Shown piece after piece: positions 46,025 to 54,806 of a stretch of DNA of 64,000 nt (position 1 is its first letter; every line of letters begins with the position of its first letter). A model generated the notes under the pieces. That model searched no databases. It worked only from the letters and a program-made list of their open reading frames with translations, and had not been told where the DNA came from. The DNA lies in assembly GCF_039511225.1 (NCBI RefSeq), contig NZ_CP154261.1, positions 3,596,001 through 3,660,000 of the forward strand. Reading direction: 5' to 3'. Both the position numbers and the translations under genes were made by a program. The DNA is from Sphingobacterium multivorum (GTDB taxonomy: Bacteria > Bacteroidota > Bacteroidia > Sphingobacteriales > Sphingobacteriaceae).

Positions 46025-46240
46025 TCAATCGTTGGGTAACAACTGATCGACATATTCTCTGATCTCTTGGGGTAACATCAGATAAACTGAGGTTTTCAAA
46101 TTTGCTTTACTTGGTTCCCCATCGATGAAAATATTCTTAAATCCTTCATTGAGCCATTTCCCCTCATCTTCTAGATATCCATGATATTTGCTGTTTAAAT
46201 TCTCAATAATATTATTATCGTTTCCCATGTTTTCCGTCAT
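46025..46240 (-). CDS. Small acidic hypothetical protein (71 aa)
   Basis: A 71-residue acidic protein (YLEDEGKWLNEGFKNIFIDG, then YLMLPQEIREYVDQLLPND); no signal, no membrane helix, no family recognised. It fills an otherwise gene-free stretch, ends at a terminator and has helix-rich, protein-like composition, so I call it a gene at moderate confidence. ATG at 46228 is an alternative start. Confidence 0.45.
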   Translation of the reverse strand: MTENMGNDNNIIENLNSKYHGYLEDEGKWLNEGFKNIFIDGEPSKANLKTSVYLMLPQEIREYVDQLLPND

Positions 46241-46451
46241 TTATTATATGTAATCTGCATCTAAAATATTCAACAGGGAAACATCAACTTTGGTGCCACT
46301 CCTCCTTAAAATTTTTAAATTTGGCTATCCAATAGCATGTTTTAAGTTTTCTTAACATTTACATAAGCTAACAGAACAAAACCACTAAGCGTTATATATC
46401 AACACATTACAATTATAAAAAAAACTACTTATTTTGCTTAAGTTGATATTA

Positions 46452-46485
46452 TTTGCAATTTTTAGTAGTGAATACCGTAATTTTG
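46452..46485 (+). promoter_or_regulatory. Promoter giving a nearly leaderless mRNA
   Basis: TTTG 46452-46455, a 22-base spacer and TAATTTTG 46478-46485. The ATG at 46493 is 7 bases after the -7 element, so the transcript should start almost at the start codon. Confidence 0.5.
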
Positions 46486-46492
46486 TATTTTA

Positions 46493-46714
46493 ATGTTTAT
46501 AAACCTTTTACTTATGATACTAATAGCAGTTTTACTTCCTTGGTTATCGTTTTTTTTACGTGGTAAAATTCTAAGTGGCATTCTCTGTTTGATCCTTCAG
46601 ATAACTATACTTGGTTGGATACCCGCAGCCATATGGGCGGTTGCATCGCGTGTTGACGGGAAAAATGAACAGCGCATGCGTAAATTGGAACGCAATATGC
46701 GTAATTACCGATAA
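46493..46714 (+). CDS. YqaE/Pmp3-family membrane protein
   Basis: A 73-residue protein with two membrane helices (about 2-20 and 28-50). The pattern LLPWLSFFLRGKI and ILCLILQITILGWIPAAIWAV matches the YqaE/Pmp3 family of small inner membrane proteins linked with salt and membrane stress in bacteria, yeast and plants. The tail is Arg-rich. Its very short 5' end implies leaderless translation. Confidence 0.8.
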   Translation: MFINLLLMILIAVLLPWLSFFLRGKILSGILCLILQITILGWIPAAIWAVASRVDGKNEQRMRKLERNMRNYR

Positions 46715-46748
46715 ATCATTAGGGCTCCGTTATTCGATAACCCGAACA

Positions 46749-47534
46749 TCATTTAGATTCCAAAAATTGTTGTACTTGTTTTAATGTAAAATCAATCAGT
46801 TCAACGTTGACATCGCCATTAAAATCAGCCATCATATAGTTGCCATGATTTGCCGGTAGAATAAGTAATCGTGCAGCAGGAATCTGCTGTTGCATAGCGG
46901 CTAAATGTGTCGTTTTCACAACATCTTGGTCTCCGCCTAGCAAAAATACGGGGCAGGTCAAACGCGTTAACGATTCGGCGTCAAAATCCTGAAAGTGTAT
47001 CATCCGCTGACTGTCTTTTTCATACATATTTCTAAACTTCTCCGGATCTGGGTTCAGCTTCATAAAATTCTCCTTCAGAAACGGCGGCATATCGTTAATA
47101 GTTGACGCTTCCATACTTTCAAAAAAACCATCCAGAAGCCCCTCTCTTTTGGTATTTCCAGATGCTGCTATCAGCTTTTCGACCTTGTCTGGATACATCG
47201 TCGCAAATTTCAAAAGGGTTGTCGCTCCATTACTAAAGCCAAAAAACGAAGCTTTTCCGATGGAAAGAAAATCTAGAACAGCCAAAATATCTTTGGCATC
47301 CTGATCGAATGTTTCAGCTGAGGATCGATGATCGGATCTTCCATGATTTTGGAGATCTATCAAAATCAACTGATACTGATCATGCAACCTTTTTACAGTC
47401 TCCTCAAAATCCGAAAAACCGGAGGAGCCACCACCATGAATCAGTACGAGAGGTTTTCCTGTGCCAAATATTTCGTAGTAAAGTTTTATCCCGTTAGCAG
47501 GTGCATAACCGCTTTTCGATTCTATTTCACGCAT
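46749..47534 (-). CDS. Alpha/beta hydrolase
   Basis: A 261-residue hydrolase. It shows KPLVLIHGGGSSGFSDFE (oxyanion HGGG), LILIDLQNHGRSDHRS, the nucleophile in FFGFSNGATTLLKFA (Ser near residue 99), Asp in LGGDQDV and the His in LPANHGNYM. Cytoplasmic; substrate unknown. Followed on the same strand by no obvious partner; the SRPBCC gene at 47580 is upstream by 45 bases and may be co-transcribed. Confidence 0.85.
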   Translation of the reverse strand: MREIESKSGYAPANGIKLYYEIFGTGKPLVLIHGGGSSGFSDFEETVKRLHDQYQLILIDLQNHGRSDHRSSAETFDQDAKDILAVLDFLSIGKASFFGFSNGATTLLKFATMYPDKVEKLIAASGNTKREGLLDGFFESMEASTINDMPPFLKENFMKLNPDPEKFRNMYEKDSQRMIHFQDFDAESLTRLTCPVFLLGGDQDVVKTTHLAAMQQQIPAARLLILPANHGNYMMADFNGDVNVELIDFTLKQVQQFLESK

Positions 47535-47579
47535 AATTTATATTAAATGGTCTATATTTTTATCATTAGCAACACGCTT

Positions 47580-48014
47580 CTACAGCGATTTGTTTTCTAT
47601 AAATTTTTTAAAACTTAACAATACCCCATCGGTAAAAGACTGTTGCAGGTCCAAACTTGTAAACGGATCAGGGTCGAAAGTTTCGCGAATAATTGTATTG
47701 TTGTCAATCGCCTGAAATTCCACAATACACTTTCTTCCCCCACTGTTACTTTCAATAGACTCCATCCAAATAATCTCATCGTACACACCCACATAATCAA
47801 ATCCTTCGCGACTATTTCTTTGTTCCATTCTAAAATTAAACATCCCTCCTTCCCTAAAATCGATACCAGCAGCCGGACAGTGCCAATCGTCAAATGGAAT
47901 ATTCCATTGCATAATGGCATCAGCATCACTCCAGTATTTCCAAACATCAGCTAGCTGCTTTTCAACTAAAATAACCGAAACCAATTTTTTTACAGGTTGA
48001 TCTTTATGTTTCAT
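47580..48014 (-). CDS. SRPBCC (AHSA1-type) domain protein
   Basis: A 144-residue protein of the START/AHSA1 fold, recognised by LADVWKYWSDADAIMQWNIP, GGMFNFRMEQRN, YDEIIWMESIE and the Trp/Phe-rich tail SLDLQQSFTDGVLLSFKKF. Such small proteins bind hydrophobic ligands or act in stress. Start at 48014. Transcribed ahead of the hydrolase at 46749. The 303-base upstream gap shows only a short TTGTC-N4-GACAA inverted repeat at 48144. Confidence 0.8.
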   Translation of the reverse strand: MKHKDQPVKKLVSVILVEKQLADVWKYWSDADAIMQWNIPFDDWHCPAAGIDFREGGMFNFRMEQRNSREGFDYVGVYDEIIWMESIESNSGGRKCIVEFQAIDNNTIIRETFDPDPFTSLDLQQSFTDGVLLSFKKFIENKSL

Positions 48015-48317
48015 AGGATGTTTTAAATGATAAGAATCCTTTTATCTATCTACACCGGTTTAAAATCATTCCGTTTAATGTACTGAGATAAAAGGCTACA
48101 TTGAACGACATCACAATATTAATAAACTATACAGAAATTCGACTTGTCCTATGACAATATTGACGTACGCTACACATTTTTCTGTGATACTGTAGAGATA
48201 CACTTTATAGCTAATTAAAGGATGAAAATCTAACGTAGTGGGTCGATTAAAGAATAAACAGATGACTGTGGTATATTTATTGTACGAACCTCATGGAACA
48301 TATAAAAACCGATTCAA

Positions 48318-48767
48318 ATGAGAAAATTAGCATTTATAGCAATGAGTCTTATTACTTTCACGGCCTGTAATAATACTCCCAAGAACAATGAATCCAAAGA
48401 AGCAGTTGATCAAAGCAAGGAAGAAGCAACCCCGTCGATCGGCGGCAACAAGGATGAACACGGTTGTTTGGTCGCGGCAGGACAAACTTGGAGTGAGATC
48501 AAACAAGGATGTATCCAGGTCTTTAATGTTGGCTTACGCCTAAATCCAACGGAGAAAGAAGAAGGGAAAGCTGTCATTAGTGCCTTTGTTGTCCTTAGCG
48601 AGGATAAATCAAAGCTAGAATTATTCTTACCCGATGACAATAAAAATACCATTATCTTGGATAAAGTTGAGAATGACATTTATCAGAAGGATAGCTATAG
48701 ATATGATGCTAAAAAATCAGCGCTTTATGTAAATAATACGATTAAATACAAAGGCGATGTCGAATAG
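48318..48767 (+). CDS. Hypothetical lipoprotein with GCLVAAGQTWS-CIQ motif
   Basis: A 149-residue protein with a lipoprotein signal (LITFTACNN). After a polar linker (NNESKEAVDQSKEEATPS) it reads GCLVAAGQTWSEIKQGCIQVF, with two Cys that may form a disulfide. Related uncharacterised lipoproteins in this phylum share the G-C-x5-G-x-x-W-S-x5-C-I pattern. The C-terminal half is a beta-sheet with FLPDDNKNTIIL. No function known. Confidence 0.7.
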   Translation: MRKLAFIAMSLITFTACNNTPKNNESKEAVDQSKEEATPSIGGNKDEHGCLVAAGQTWSEIKQGCIQVFNVGLRLNPTEKEEGKAVISAFVVLSEDKSKLELFLPDDNKNTIILDKVENDIYQKDSYRYDAKKSALYVNNTIKYKGDVE

Positions 48768-48768
48768 C

Positions 48769-49215
48769 CTAGAAAGATTGAACTATTGGCACAATTTGCA
48801 CTAGATATGGCCCTGAATAGTGATTCCCTATCATTTTATTCTCATTCACAGTAATATGATATTGGCCAACATCTTTAAATCTATAGGTAAGCTCCTTGCC
48901 AAAAGGGCCATCAGAAGAACCATCGGGCAGAAAAAGCTGACTAATTCGTACATTGGCTGTATCCATGGGAGTTTTTATTTTGATAAGAACCGAATCTGCC
49001 TGATGGACTGAAATGAAAATAGTATCTGTTTTCCCTGATACCATATTCATTTCCTTAGATCTTCCACCACCAAAAAAGGTTACGTTAGAAGGTAATTCCT
49101 GTGCCTTGTGCTTAGATTCATTTGTACTGGATTGTGGTGGGCGCTGAGAAAATTGACAAGCTCCATAAATAAAAATTGCCAACACATTCATGATCAATAA
49201 TCGTAATTTGCCCAT
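48769..49215 (-). CDS. Hypothetical lipoprotein
   Basis: A 148-residue protein with a lipobox (FIYGACQFSQ, Cys near residue 20) and a Ser/Thr/Pro-rich linker. The C-terminal half (TIFISVHQADSVLIKIKTP, then YHITVNENKMIGNHYSGPY) is beta-rich. No family recognised. Convergent with the preceding lipoprotein gene, separated by one base. Confidence 0.6.
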   Translation of the reverse strand: MGKLRLLIMNVLAIFIYGACQFSQRPPQSSTNESKHKAQELPSNVTFFGGGRSKEMNMVSGKTDTIFISVHQADSVLIKIKTPMDTANVRISQLFLPDGSSDGPFGKELTYRFKDVGQYHITVNENKMIGNHYSGPYLVQIVPIVQSF

Positions 49216-49306
49216 AACGTTTTACTTAAAATAACAAAAGTTATTAGATTACGGTTTTAGTTACGCCAACTTTTTCTGTACAAAACAAACGCTGAAATTG
49301 AATTTG

Positions 49307-49801
49307 TTACATCCTCCACAAACTCCATTTTGATTTGATTGCATGTGGATTTAGTTCCCGTATTTTTTGATAAAAAGCATAGAAATTCCTATTCCAGAGG
49401 GAATAGTTATGCGTAAAACTGAAAATGGACTGTCCCTTACTATCCAATTGAACAACGACTTGCCAGATATAGTGATTATTAATTTGAGTCGATGTCCTAC
49501 GAAGCTCAATGATATCCACTAACCTAAAGGATCTACCTGCCCCGCCTCTTCGACCGACAGCATAGAAATAATTTTCATCAAAAAAATAATCTTCGTCAGT
49601 TAGCAGATTATCTTCTATACCAAATAAAAAGGGACGTGATGACAGCTTTCTTAATTTACCTTTCTCAAAATGATCATTCATTTCATAGCTTTTTTTAACA
49701 CCGTATAAATAATTCTTAGCTACATTTTTTCTATAGACTTCTATGAACACGACAACGATCAACACACAACTGATAACCAAAATGATGCCTTTAGAATTCA
49801 T
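49307..49801 (-). CDS. Membrane-anchored hypothetical protein
   Basis: A 164-residue protein with one N-terminal membrane helix (IILVISCVLIVVVFIEVY). A PH-like beta region follows, with NYFYAVGRRGGAGRSFRLVDIIELRR and HYIWQVVVQLD. No family recognised. It lies 18 bases after the 65-residue gene on the same strand, so probably one transcript with the DUF1266 gene. Confidence 0.65.
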   Translation of the reverse strand: MNSKGIILVISCVLIVVVFIEVYRKNVAKNYLYGVKKSYEMNDHFEKGKLRKLSSRPFLFGIEDNLLTDEDYFFDENYFYAVGRRGGAGRSFRLVDIIELRRTSTQINNHYIWQVVVQLDSKGQSIFSFTHNYSLWNRNFYAFYQKIRELNPHAIKSKWSLWRM

Positions 49802-49819
49802 TTATTCCACAAAAAGAAA

Positions 49820-50017
49820 TTAACTTCCACAAGTCAGATAGAACATCGGAATTCCCCCTTCATCTTTCTCGATAGCATCTAATCCTTCGAAATAGCTATG
49901 GTCACCGAGTTGTTTCTGAGCGATTTGTTGTTCAAATTGATACAGCAAATCCAAAGCTGTAAAATGTAGTGGATGTGAAGGCCACGTTAGACAACACTCA
50001 GACGGAATGATTACCAT
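49820..50017 (-). CDS. Small hypothetical protein coupled to the DUF1266 gene
   Basis: A 65-residue protein starting VIIPSECCLTWPSHPLHF after the Met at 50017. That ATG follows the DUF1266 stop with one base between (TAG A ATG), the typical reinitiation arrangement. The same frame opens further upstream (50071), but that part overlaps the DUF1266 gene. It ends FEGLDAIEKDEGGIPMFYLTCGS, in pieces LGDHSYFEGL and GGIPMFYLTCGS. I do not recognise the family; its stop and sequence fit a real small protein. Confidence 0.55.
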   Translation of the reverse strand: MVIIPSECCLTWPSHPLHFTALDLLYQFEQQIAQKQLGDHSYFEGLDAIEKDEGGIPMFYLTCGS

Positions 50018-50018
50018 T

Positions 50019-50756
50019 CTACCATGCGATATTATTCCAAGGACTTCCTTTCTTTTCTTTAAGATACCCAATATACCTTTTCAAGTAAGATTTCCCAATT
50101 TTACTGTTTACACCAACTTGATCTTCTCCTTCCAGGAAATAATCGGAAAATTGCAACCAATCAATAAAATGCTTTCTCGCATATAGTGACAAACTCTTGA
50201 GAACATTTAATGCCACAGGTTTTGGTAAATATCCAACGTCCGTTGCGGATGTCGTAATATGACTTACTACAGCAACAACAAAGGCATTTACCCCTGATTT
50301 GGAGATATCCCAAATGGATGTATCAATTTTGCCGTTTTTTCCCTCCAATGCGGTCCCTGTCTTTTCTATCCCAAGTAACGTAAAGTATGAACTCAACATT
50401 TGAAGACAAGTTTCTCTATCCGTTATACCAAAATCTTTCTTTAGCAATTTGATAAAATCACTTCTATATTGATCAATTCTTGGATAACTACCAAATTGAT
50501 ATAAGTGAATCGGATAACTACCATCATCTCCGGTACTTCCGAATACTGTAAACCAATCCCCAAAAACAATCACTCTAAATGCGGCCCCTAGCGCATTACC
50601 AAACTGTTCTTCATAAGGAATATTCAAAAGTATAGTGTTATCAGGTACTAAACTTCCCGTCCTTTTTTCCTCTTCGGCTTTCAAAGTAAGTTCATCTTTG
50701 GCTTCATTTACACCTTCCTTTGCCGCATTCAATAATTCTTTCAAAAACTTAAACAT
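50019..50756 (-). CDS. DUF1266-family protein
   Basis: A 245-residue protein whose second half fits DUF1266: WDISKSGVNAFVVAVVSHI, ATDVGYLPKPVALNVL, HFIDWLQFSDYFLEGE and the closing KKGSPWNNIAW, matching the family's SPW-x-x-x-W end. DUF1266 proteins occur near secretion or toxin genes in many bacteria, but no function is established. It is coupled to the 65-residue gene, and its upstream neighbour (50790) is a membrane-anchored protein. Confidence 0.75.
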   Translation of the reverse strand: MFKFLKELLNAAKEGVNEAKDELTLKAEEEKRTGSLVPDNTILLNIPYEEQFGNALGAAFRVIVFGDWFTVFGSTGDDGSYPIHLYQFGSYPRIDQYRSDFIKLLKKDFGITDRETCLQMLSSYFTLLGIEKTGTALEGKNGKIDTSIWDISKSGVNAFVVAVVSHITTSATDVGYLPKPVALNVLKSLSLYARKHFIDWLQFSDYFLEGEDQVGVNSKIGKSYLKRYIGYLKEKKGSPWNNIAW

Positions 50757-50789
50757 AACGGTATTGATATTAACTACTTAAAAGAAATC

Positions 50790-51437
50790 TTACTTACTAT
50801 ATTTTGCTACCAGCGCATAATCGTACGGGATTCTCATGGACAGCTCGCGTGCTTGCCAAATATCCCCTTCGGACACCTCGTAGAAATCATAGGCATTTTT
50901 CAAGAAATTCTCGCCGTTTGGAGCTTCAACCCAATCTTTCTTCTCTCGATTGTAAAGTAAAATCATACAACTTACACAGCGATAATTACCTGCTGTTTTT
51001 GGGTTTTCAAAACAAGTTCCAACTTTAATATTAATCTTCTGATTGATTATCACATCGGTCAATTTACGATCTGTGAGATGAATTAATGCAATTTGTGCAT
51101 CCTCATGATCGGGTCGTAACTTTGCTATTACTAATCGCCCAAAATCTGCTTTTTTAGTTTTTTCGATTTCTAAAGCCCTAAATTCCGGCGATATGCGATT
51201 CGTATCGACCGGATATAGATCATCTTCGGCAGCCGTCACTTCTGTCGTCGTTACTGCGGTGGCTCCGGAAGCCAATAGCTGCTTATTTTTTTCGTAATTT
51301 TCCCAATCTGCTGCATCGTAGCTAACCCACTGCTGTATCTTATAGAGTAGGGTTTCCCTCTTGTTGACTTTTATAAAAAACGCTGCAATTAAAAATGAAA
51401 CCAGCAATATGAACAGGATAATAAGGACTCTTTTCAA
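50790..51437 (-). CDS. Membrane-anchored hypothetical protein
   Basis: A 215-residue protein with one N-terminal membrane helix (VLIILFILLVSFLIAAFFI). A soluble domain with VKVGTCFENPKTAGNYRCV-like text, seen as CFENPKTAGNYRCVSC, has two to three Cys. No family recognised. Same strand and 33 bases upstream of the DUF1266 gene. Confidence 0.65.
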   Translation of the reverse strand: MKRVLIILFILLVSFLIAAFFIKVNKRETLLYKIQQWVSYDAADWENYEKNKQLLASGATAVTTTEVTAAEDDLYPVDTNRISPEFRALEIEKTKKADFGRLVIAKLRPDHEDAQIALIHLTDRKLTDVIINQKINIKVGTCFENPKTAGNYRCVSCMILLYNREKKDWVEAPNGENFLKNAYDFYEVSEGDIWQARELSMRIPYDYALVAKYSK

Positions 51438-51592
51438 ACTAAAAATATTTAATGAAGTATTTAAATCTGTAAAATCGTGAAAACATACCCCATGTTTTCA
51501 TTGATCACCGTAAATCTGCACATAATTATTCACCCCTTAAATCTGGAACCCATATTAGGTCAAAACTTAGCGATATTTGTAGCTTAACAATC

Positions 51593-51633
51593 AATATTTG
51601 AAAACAACATGATAATTGTTAATTTCAAATATT
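51593..51633. repeat. Imperfect inverted repeat
   Basis: AATATTTGAAA (51593-51603) and TTTCAAATATT (51623-51633) frame AACAA/TTGTT. It lies in the 711-base gene-free stretch 51438-52148. Confidence 0.55.
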
Positions 51634-51788
51634 TTAACCAATTAAATACAAGTAGACTGTATGATTTCCTTATTTACTAGAGTAGGTCATAGACATCAAG
51701 GATAAAACTGAAATACATTGATACCAAATTGTATCTAATAACAGTTTTAAATCAATTTTTAGACAGTAGTCAATCATTGTTTATTCAG

Positions 51789-51854
51789 TCTACACTGAAT
51801 GATCACTGAACAAGCACTGAGTAATCACTGAACAAGCACTGACTAAGCACTGTC
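51789..51854. repeat. Six 11-bp direct repeats with a CACTG core
   Basis: Units TCTACACTGAA, TGATCACTGAA, CAAGCACTGAG, TAATCACTGAA, CAAGCACTGAC and TAAGCACTGTC follow without gaps, CACTG always at the same place. Eleven bases is about one DNA turn, so the cores lie on one helix face. The remaining gene-free bases show no ORF or RNA I recognise. Confidence 0.85.
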
Positions 51855-52148
51855 GAAAGTTAGAATCCGAGTACTGTCTGATCTTCCCTTTGTTGCCCTT
51901 GAAAATGATAAGAAAAAAATGACCAGCATATTGCATCCGAACACGTCAGCAAGCCCTTGATTAAGTAAACATAACCATAGATAGCCTCTTTGACATCAAT
52001 AAACTTAATTTGCTCAAATAATAGTCTGTTCAGATCACTGAAGATAAGTATGAGTTAGATCAGACAAATAGTTTAAAAATATCGAACAAAGCTGTCAATA
52101 TATTCATAAAATGCTTCATAAAAAAGAAGTTACAAAGATCAAGCCAAC

Positions 52149-52508
52149 TTATTGTTTAGCCAAAATGAGCTTTACAACTTTTTCAATAGGTCGACCAATT
52201 ACGGCTACACCATCCTTTACAACGATAGGTCGCTCAATTAAGACCGGATACGTTAACATCGCATCGATCCATTCCTCATCGGTCAAATGAAGATTTTTGA
52301 ATTTTTGCTGAAAAACAGATTCTCCTTTTCTGATAAGTTCCAAAGGTTTTAAATTGAGTTGCCCCAATAATTCAATCAACTGGTCTCTGGTTGGAACATC
52401 ATTTAAGTACTCCTGCACTTCTATATCCACAGCTTGATGCTGTAGCACTTCCAATGCATTACAACTCTTGCTACAATTTTTATTATGATAAATTTTAATC
52501 ATGGCCAT
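52149..52508 (-). CDS. ArsC/Spx-like arsenate reductase family protein
   Basis: A 119-residue thioredoxin-fold protein. The active-site region is IYHNKNCSKSCNALEVL, with the catalytic Cys at the glutaredoxin-type place and a second Cys three residues on. RPIVVKDGVAVIGRPIEKV near the C-terminus holds the Arg-containing signature of YffB/ArsC enzymes. No arsenic regulator or efflux gene is adjacent, so the role in arsenic resistance is doubtful. Single gene. Confidence 0.82.
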   Translation of the reverse strand: MAMIKIYHNKNCSKSCNALEVLQHQAVDIEVQEYLNDVPTRDQLIELLGQLNLKPLELIRKGESVFQQKFKNLHLTDEEWIDAMLTYPVLIERPIVVKDGVAVIGRPIEKVVKLILAKQ

Positions 52509-52686
52509 AACATGTAAAGGGTATCTTTGTGATAAAGAAAAACAATTATTGGATAACGCAAAAATACGAACAAGATCGCAAACAGTTTAAATAAAATACC
52601 ATTAGCTAACCAAAAATTGGAATTCATTTTTGAGAAACTGATCCATTTATGACCTAGGATTGTTTCACTTTTTTTAATTTAGTGAT

Positions 52687-53595
52687 ATGAAATCAGCCGA
52701 AAGTGTAACAGATTTTTACAAAAGGCAACCAGGTTTAACTAATTTGGATTTGCCGCTAAATAATACAGGAATTGGGCATTTCAATGTTTTCAGTAGAGAA
52801 TCCTGTACTGTCGTATCTCCGTACAATCGCCGTGATTTTTATAAAACTTCCCTTATTATAGGGCGTGGAAAGCTATATTACGCAGATAAGTGGATACAAA
52901 TCGATAAACCGGCCATGTTATTTGCGAATCCAGTTGTCCCCTATGCTTGGGAACCGGAATCCTCAGAACAATCAGGATGGTATTGTGTTTTTACAGAGGA
53001 ATTTATACAGCATAGTGAACGGATAGAGAGTCTAAAAGACTCCCCGCTGTTCAAGATAGGCAGCAATCCGATCTATTTTCCGGATGAAACACAATTAGTA
53101 GAAATTTCTGCAATCTTCCAAAAGATGATGGTTGAAATGAACTCAAGCTACGTTCATAAAGATGATATGTTGCGAAGTTATCTGCATCTTCTAATTCATG
53201 AAACGATGAAATCGAGTCCCGCAGCGAGTTTTGGATCTTATACCAACGCCTCAACCAGGGTATCGGGACTATTTCTTGAGCTGCTAGAAAGACAATTTCC
53301 AATCAATACCCTTCAGCTTAGCCTACAGTTGAAAAGCCCTGCAGATTATGCTCATGCGCTTTCGGTTCATATCAATCACCTCAACAGGTCGGTAAAAGAA
53401 GCCACAGGCAAAACCACCAGTACACACATTGCAAACCGTGTGGCCCAAGAAGCCAAAGCTTTGTTGTTGCATACCAATTGGAATATATCGGATATTGCCT
53501 ACAGCCTGGGATTTGAATATCCTTCCTATTTCACCAATTTCTTCAAAAAGCAAACGGGGATGTCCCCAAACCAAGTCCGAAGCGGTACTGTTTGA
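52687..53595 (+). CDS. AraC-family transcriptional regulator
   Basis: A 302-residue regulator with an N-terminal cupin-like domain (residues 20-120, [19 protein letters not shown]) and a C-terminal AraC DNA-binding domain. [25 protein letters not shown] is the first HTH, and [27 protein letters not shown] the second. It is followed 82 bases later on the same strand by the aldo/keto reductase gene, its probable target. Confidence 0.9.
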   Translation: MKSAESVTDFYKRQPGLTNLDLPLNNTGIGHFNVFSRESCTVVSPYNRRDFYKTSLIIGRGKLYYADKWIQIDKPAMLFANPVVPYAWEPESSEQSGWYCVFTEEFIQHSERIESLKDSPLFKIGSNPIYFPDETQLVEISAIFQKMMVEMNSSYVHKDDMLRSYLHLLIHETMKSSPAASFGSYTNASTRVSGLFLELLERQFPINTLQLSLQLKSPADYAHALSVHINHLNRSVKEATGKTTSTHIANRVAQEAKALLLHTNWNISDIAYSLGFEYPSYFTNFFKKQTGMSPNQVRSGTV

Positions 53596-53647
53596 ATTGT
53601 ATAACAATCTGTTTGATTGTCTTAACTCCCTTCGTTTATTCCATGTG

Positions 53648-53655
53648 TACTTTTG
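53648..53655 (+). promoter_or_regulatory. -7 element TACTTTTG before the aldo/keto reductase gene
   Basis: TACTTTTG matches TAnnTTTG, 22 bases before the ATG at 53678. No TTTG is at the right distance upstream, which would suit a promoter that needs the AraC activator. Confidence 0.4.
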
Positions 53656-53677
53656 TATTAAACAAAATATCATTATT

Positions 53678-54679
53678 ATGAAATATAGAAATCTTGGAAC
53701 AACAAATGAAAAACTCTCTGCGATTGGATTAGGTTGTATGGGAATGAGCTTTGCATACGGACCTACGGACGAGAAAGAGAGTATTGCTACATTGGAAAGA
53801 GCATTGGACCTAGGCATTAATTTTTGGGATACCGCAGATATGTACGGCAACGGTGCCAATGAGGAGCTTATTTCAAAAGTACTTGTTCCCAACCGTGACA
53901 AAGTTTTTATTGCAACAAAATTTGGGTTTCGCTTTAAAGATGAAGTAGCAGGTCCAAGTGGTACGGCAAACACCTATTTCGATGGCTCGCCCGAATGGAT
54001 AAAATTAGCGGTGGAAAAAAGTTTAAAACGCCTTGGAATAGATACCATAGATCTTTATTATGCACATCGCGTAGATCCCAATATTCCCATCGAAGAGACC
54101 GTAGGCGCTATGGCGGAATTGGTTAAAGAAGGAAAAGTGAGGTATCTTGGCTTAAGCGAAGCATCCCCTGCGTCAATCATCAAAGCAAATGCCGTACACC
54201 CTATAGCTGCTTTACAGAGCGAATATTCGCTCCTTACACGCGATGTAGAAAAAGAAATCCTAAAGACTGTACGTCAATTGGGGATAAGTTTAATTCCTTA
54301 TGCACCGCTAGCGCGTGGATTATTTTCAAATTCTTTAAATCTAGAAAATCTCGCTTCGGACGACTTTAGAAGAACCTTACCGCGTAATCAAGGCGAACAT
54401 GCTTTGAACAATGCACAATTGGTCGCCGACTTCTCTCTACTGGCAAAAGATAAAAACTGTAGTCCTATACAGCTCGCTTTAGCGTGGGTACTGGCACAGG
54501 GAAATGACATCATTCCCATTCCAGGAACTAAAAAAAGAAAATACCTGGAAGAAAATGTGGGCGCCCTTGACATACAATTATCGAATGATGATTTAAAAAC
54601 AATCGATGAAATACTCCATAAATACCCTAATATCGGAGCTCGATACAGCGAAGGTGCTATGGCTTTAGTTAACCATTAA
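53678..54679 (+). CDS. Aldo/keto reductase
   Basis: A 333-residue NADPH-dependent reductase. Start at 53678 ([19 protein letters not shown]) is chosen; the frame upstream overlaps the AraC gene. It has the family's Asp-Tyr-Lys-His tetrad: Asp and Tyr in [16 protein letters not shown], Lys in VFIATKFGF and His in [13 protein letters not shown]. The NADP-binding end has [15 protein letters not shown]. This text is of the AKR13/YakC-like group, reducing aldehydes and ketones. Probably controlled by the AraC regulator just upstream. Confidence 0.92.
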   Translation: MKYRNLGTTNEKLSAIGLGCMGMSFAYGPTDEKESIATLERALDLGINFWDTADMYGNGANEELISKVLVPNRDKVFIATKFGFRFKDEVAGPSGTANTYFDGSPEWIKLAVEKSLKRLGIDTIDLYYAHRVDPNIPIEETVGAMAELVKEGKVRYLGLSEASPASIIKANAVHPIAALQSEYSLLTRDVEKEILKTVRQLGISLIPYAPLARGLFSNSLNLENLASDDFRRTLPRNQGEHALNNAQLVADFSLLAKDKNCSPIQLALAWVLAQGNDIIPIPGTKKRKYLEENVGALDIQLSNDDLKTIDEILHKYPNIGARYSEGAMALVNH

Positions 54680-54683
54680 TCCA

Positions 54684-54731
54684 TTTTTGAGATTATGAGT
54701 GGCTCGCCGGCACCACTTATAATCTCAAAAA
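54684..54731. terminator. Bidirectional terminator
   Basis: TTTTTGAGATTATGAGTGG pairs with 54713-54731 over 19 positions with one G-U, loop of 10 bases. It ends the reductase gene and could end the minus-strand kinase gene. Confidence 0.8.
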
Positions 54732-54806
54732 CTGTTCTCACCGGATCCAACTTTGTCGTGTTGTCATAATACACTATAGGAACAGATACGATCCGATTAG
54801 TATGTA

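Noticed and set aside
51789..51854. 11-bp repeats as a possible CRISPR or transposon end
   Set aside because: Too short, no spacers, no transposase or cas gene nearby.
53429..53677. 83-codon N-terminal extension of the aldo/keto reductase
   Set aside because: It overlaps the AraC gene in another frame and is unlike the family; ATG at 53678 gives the normal start.
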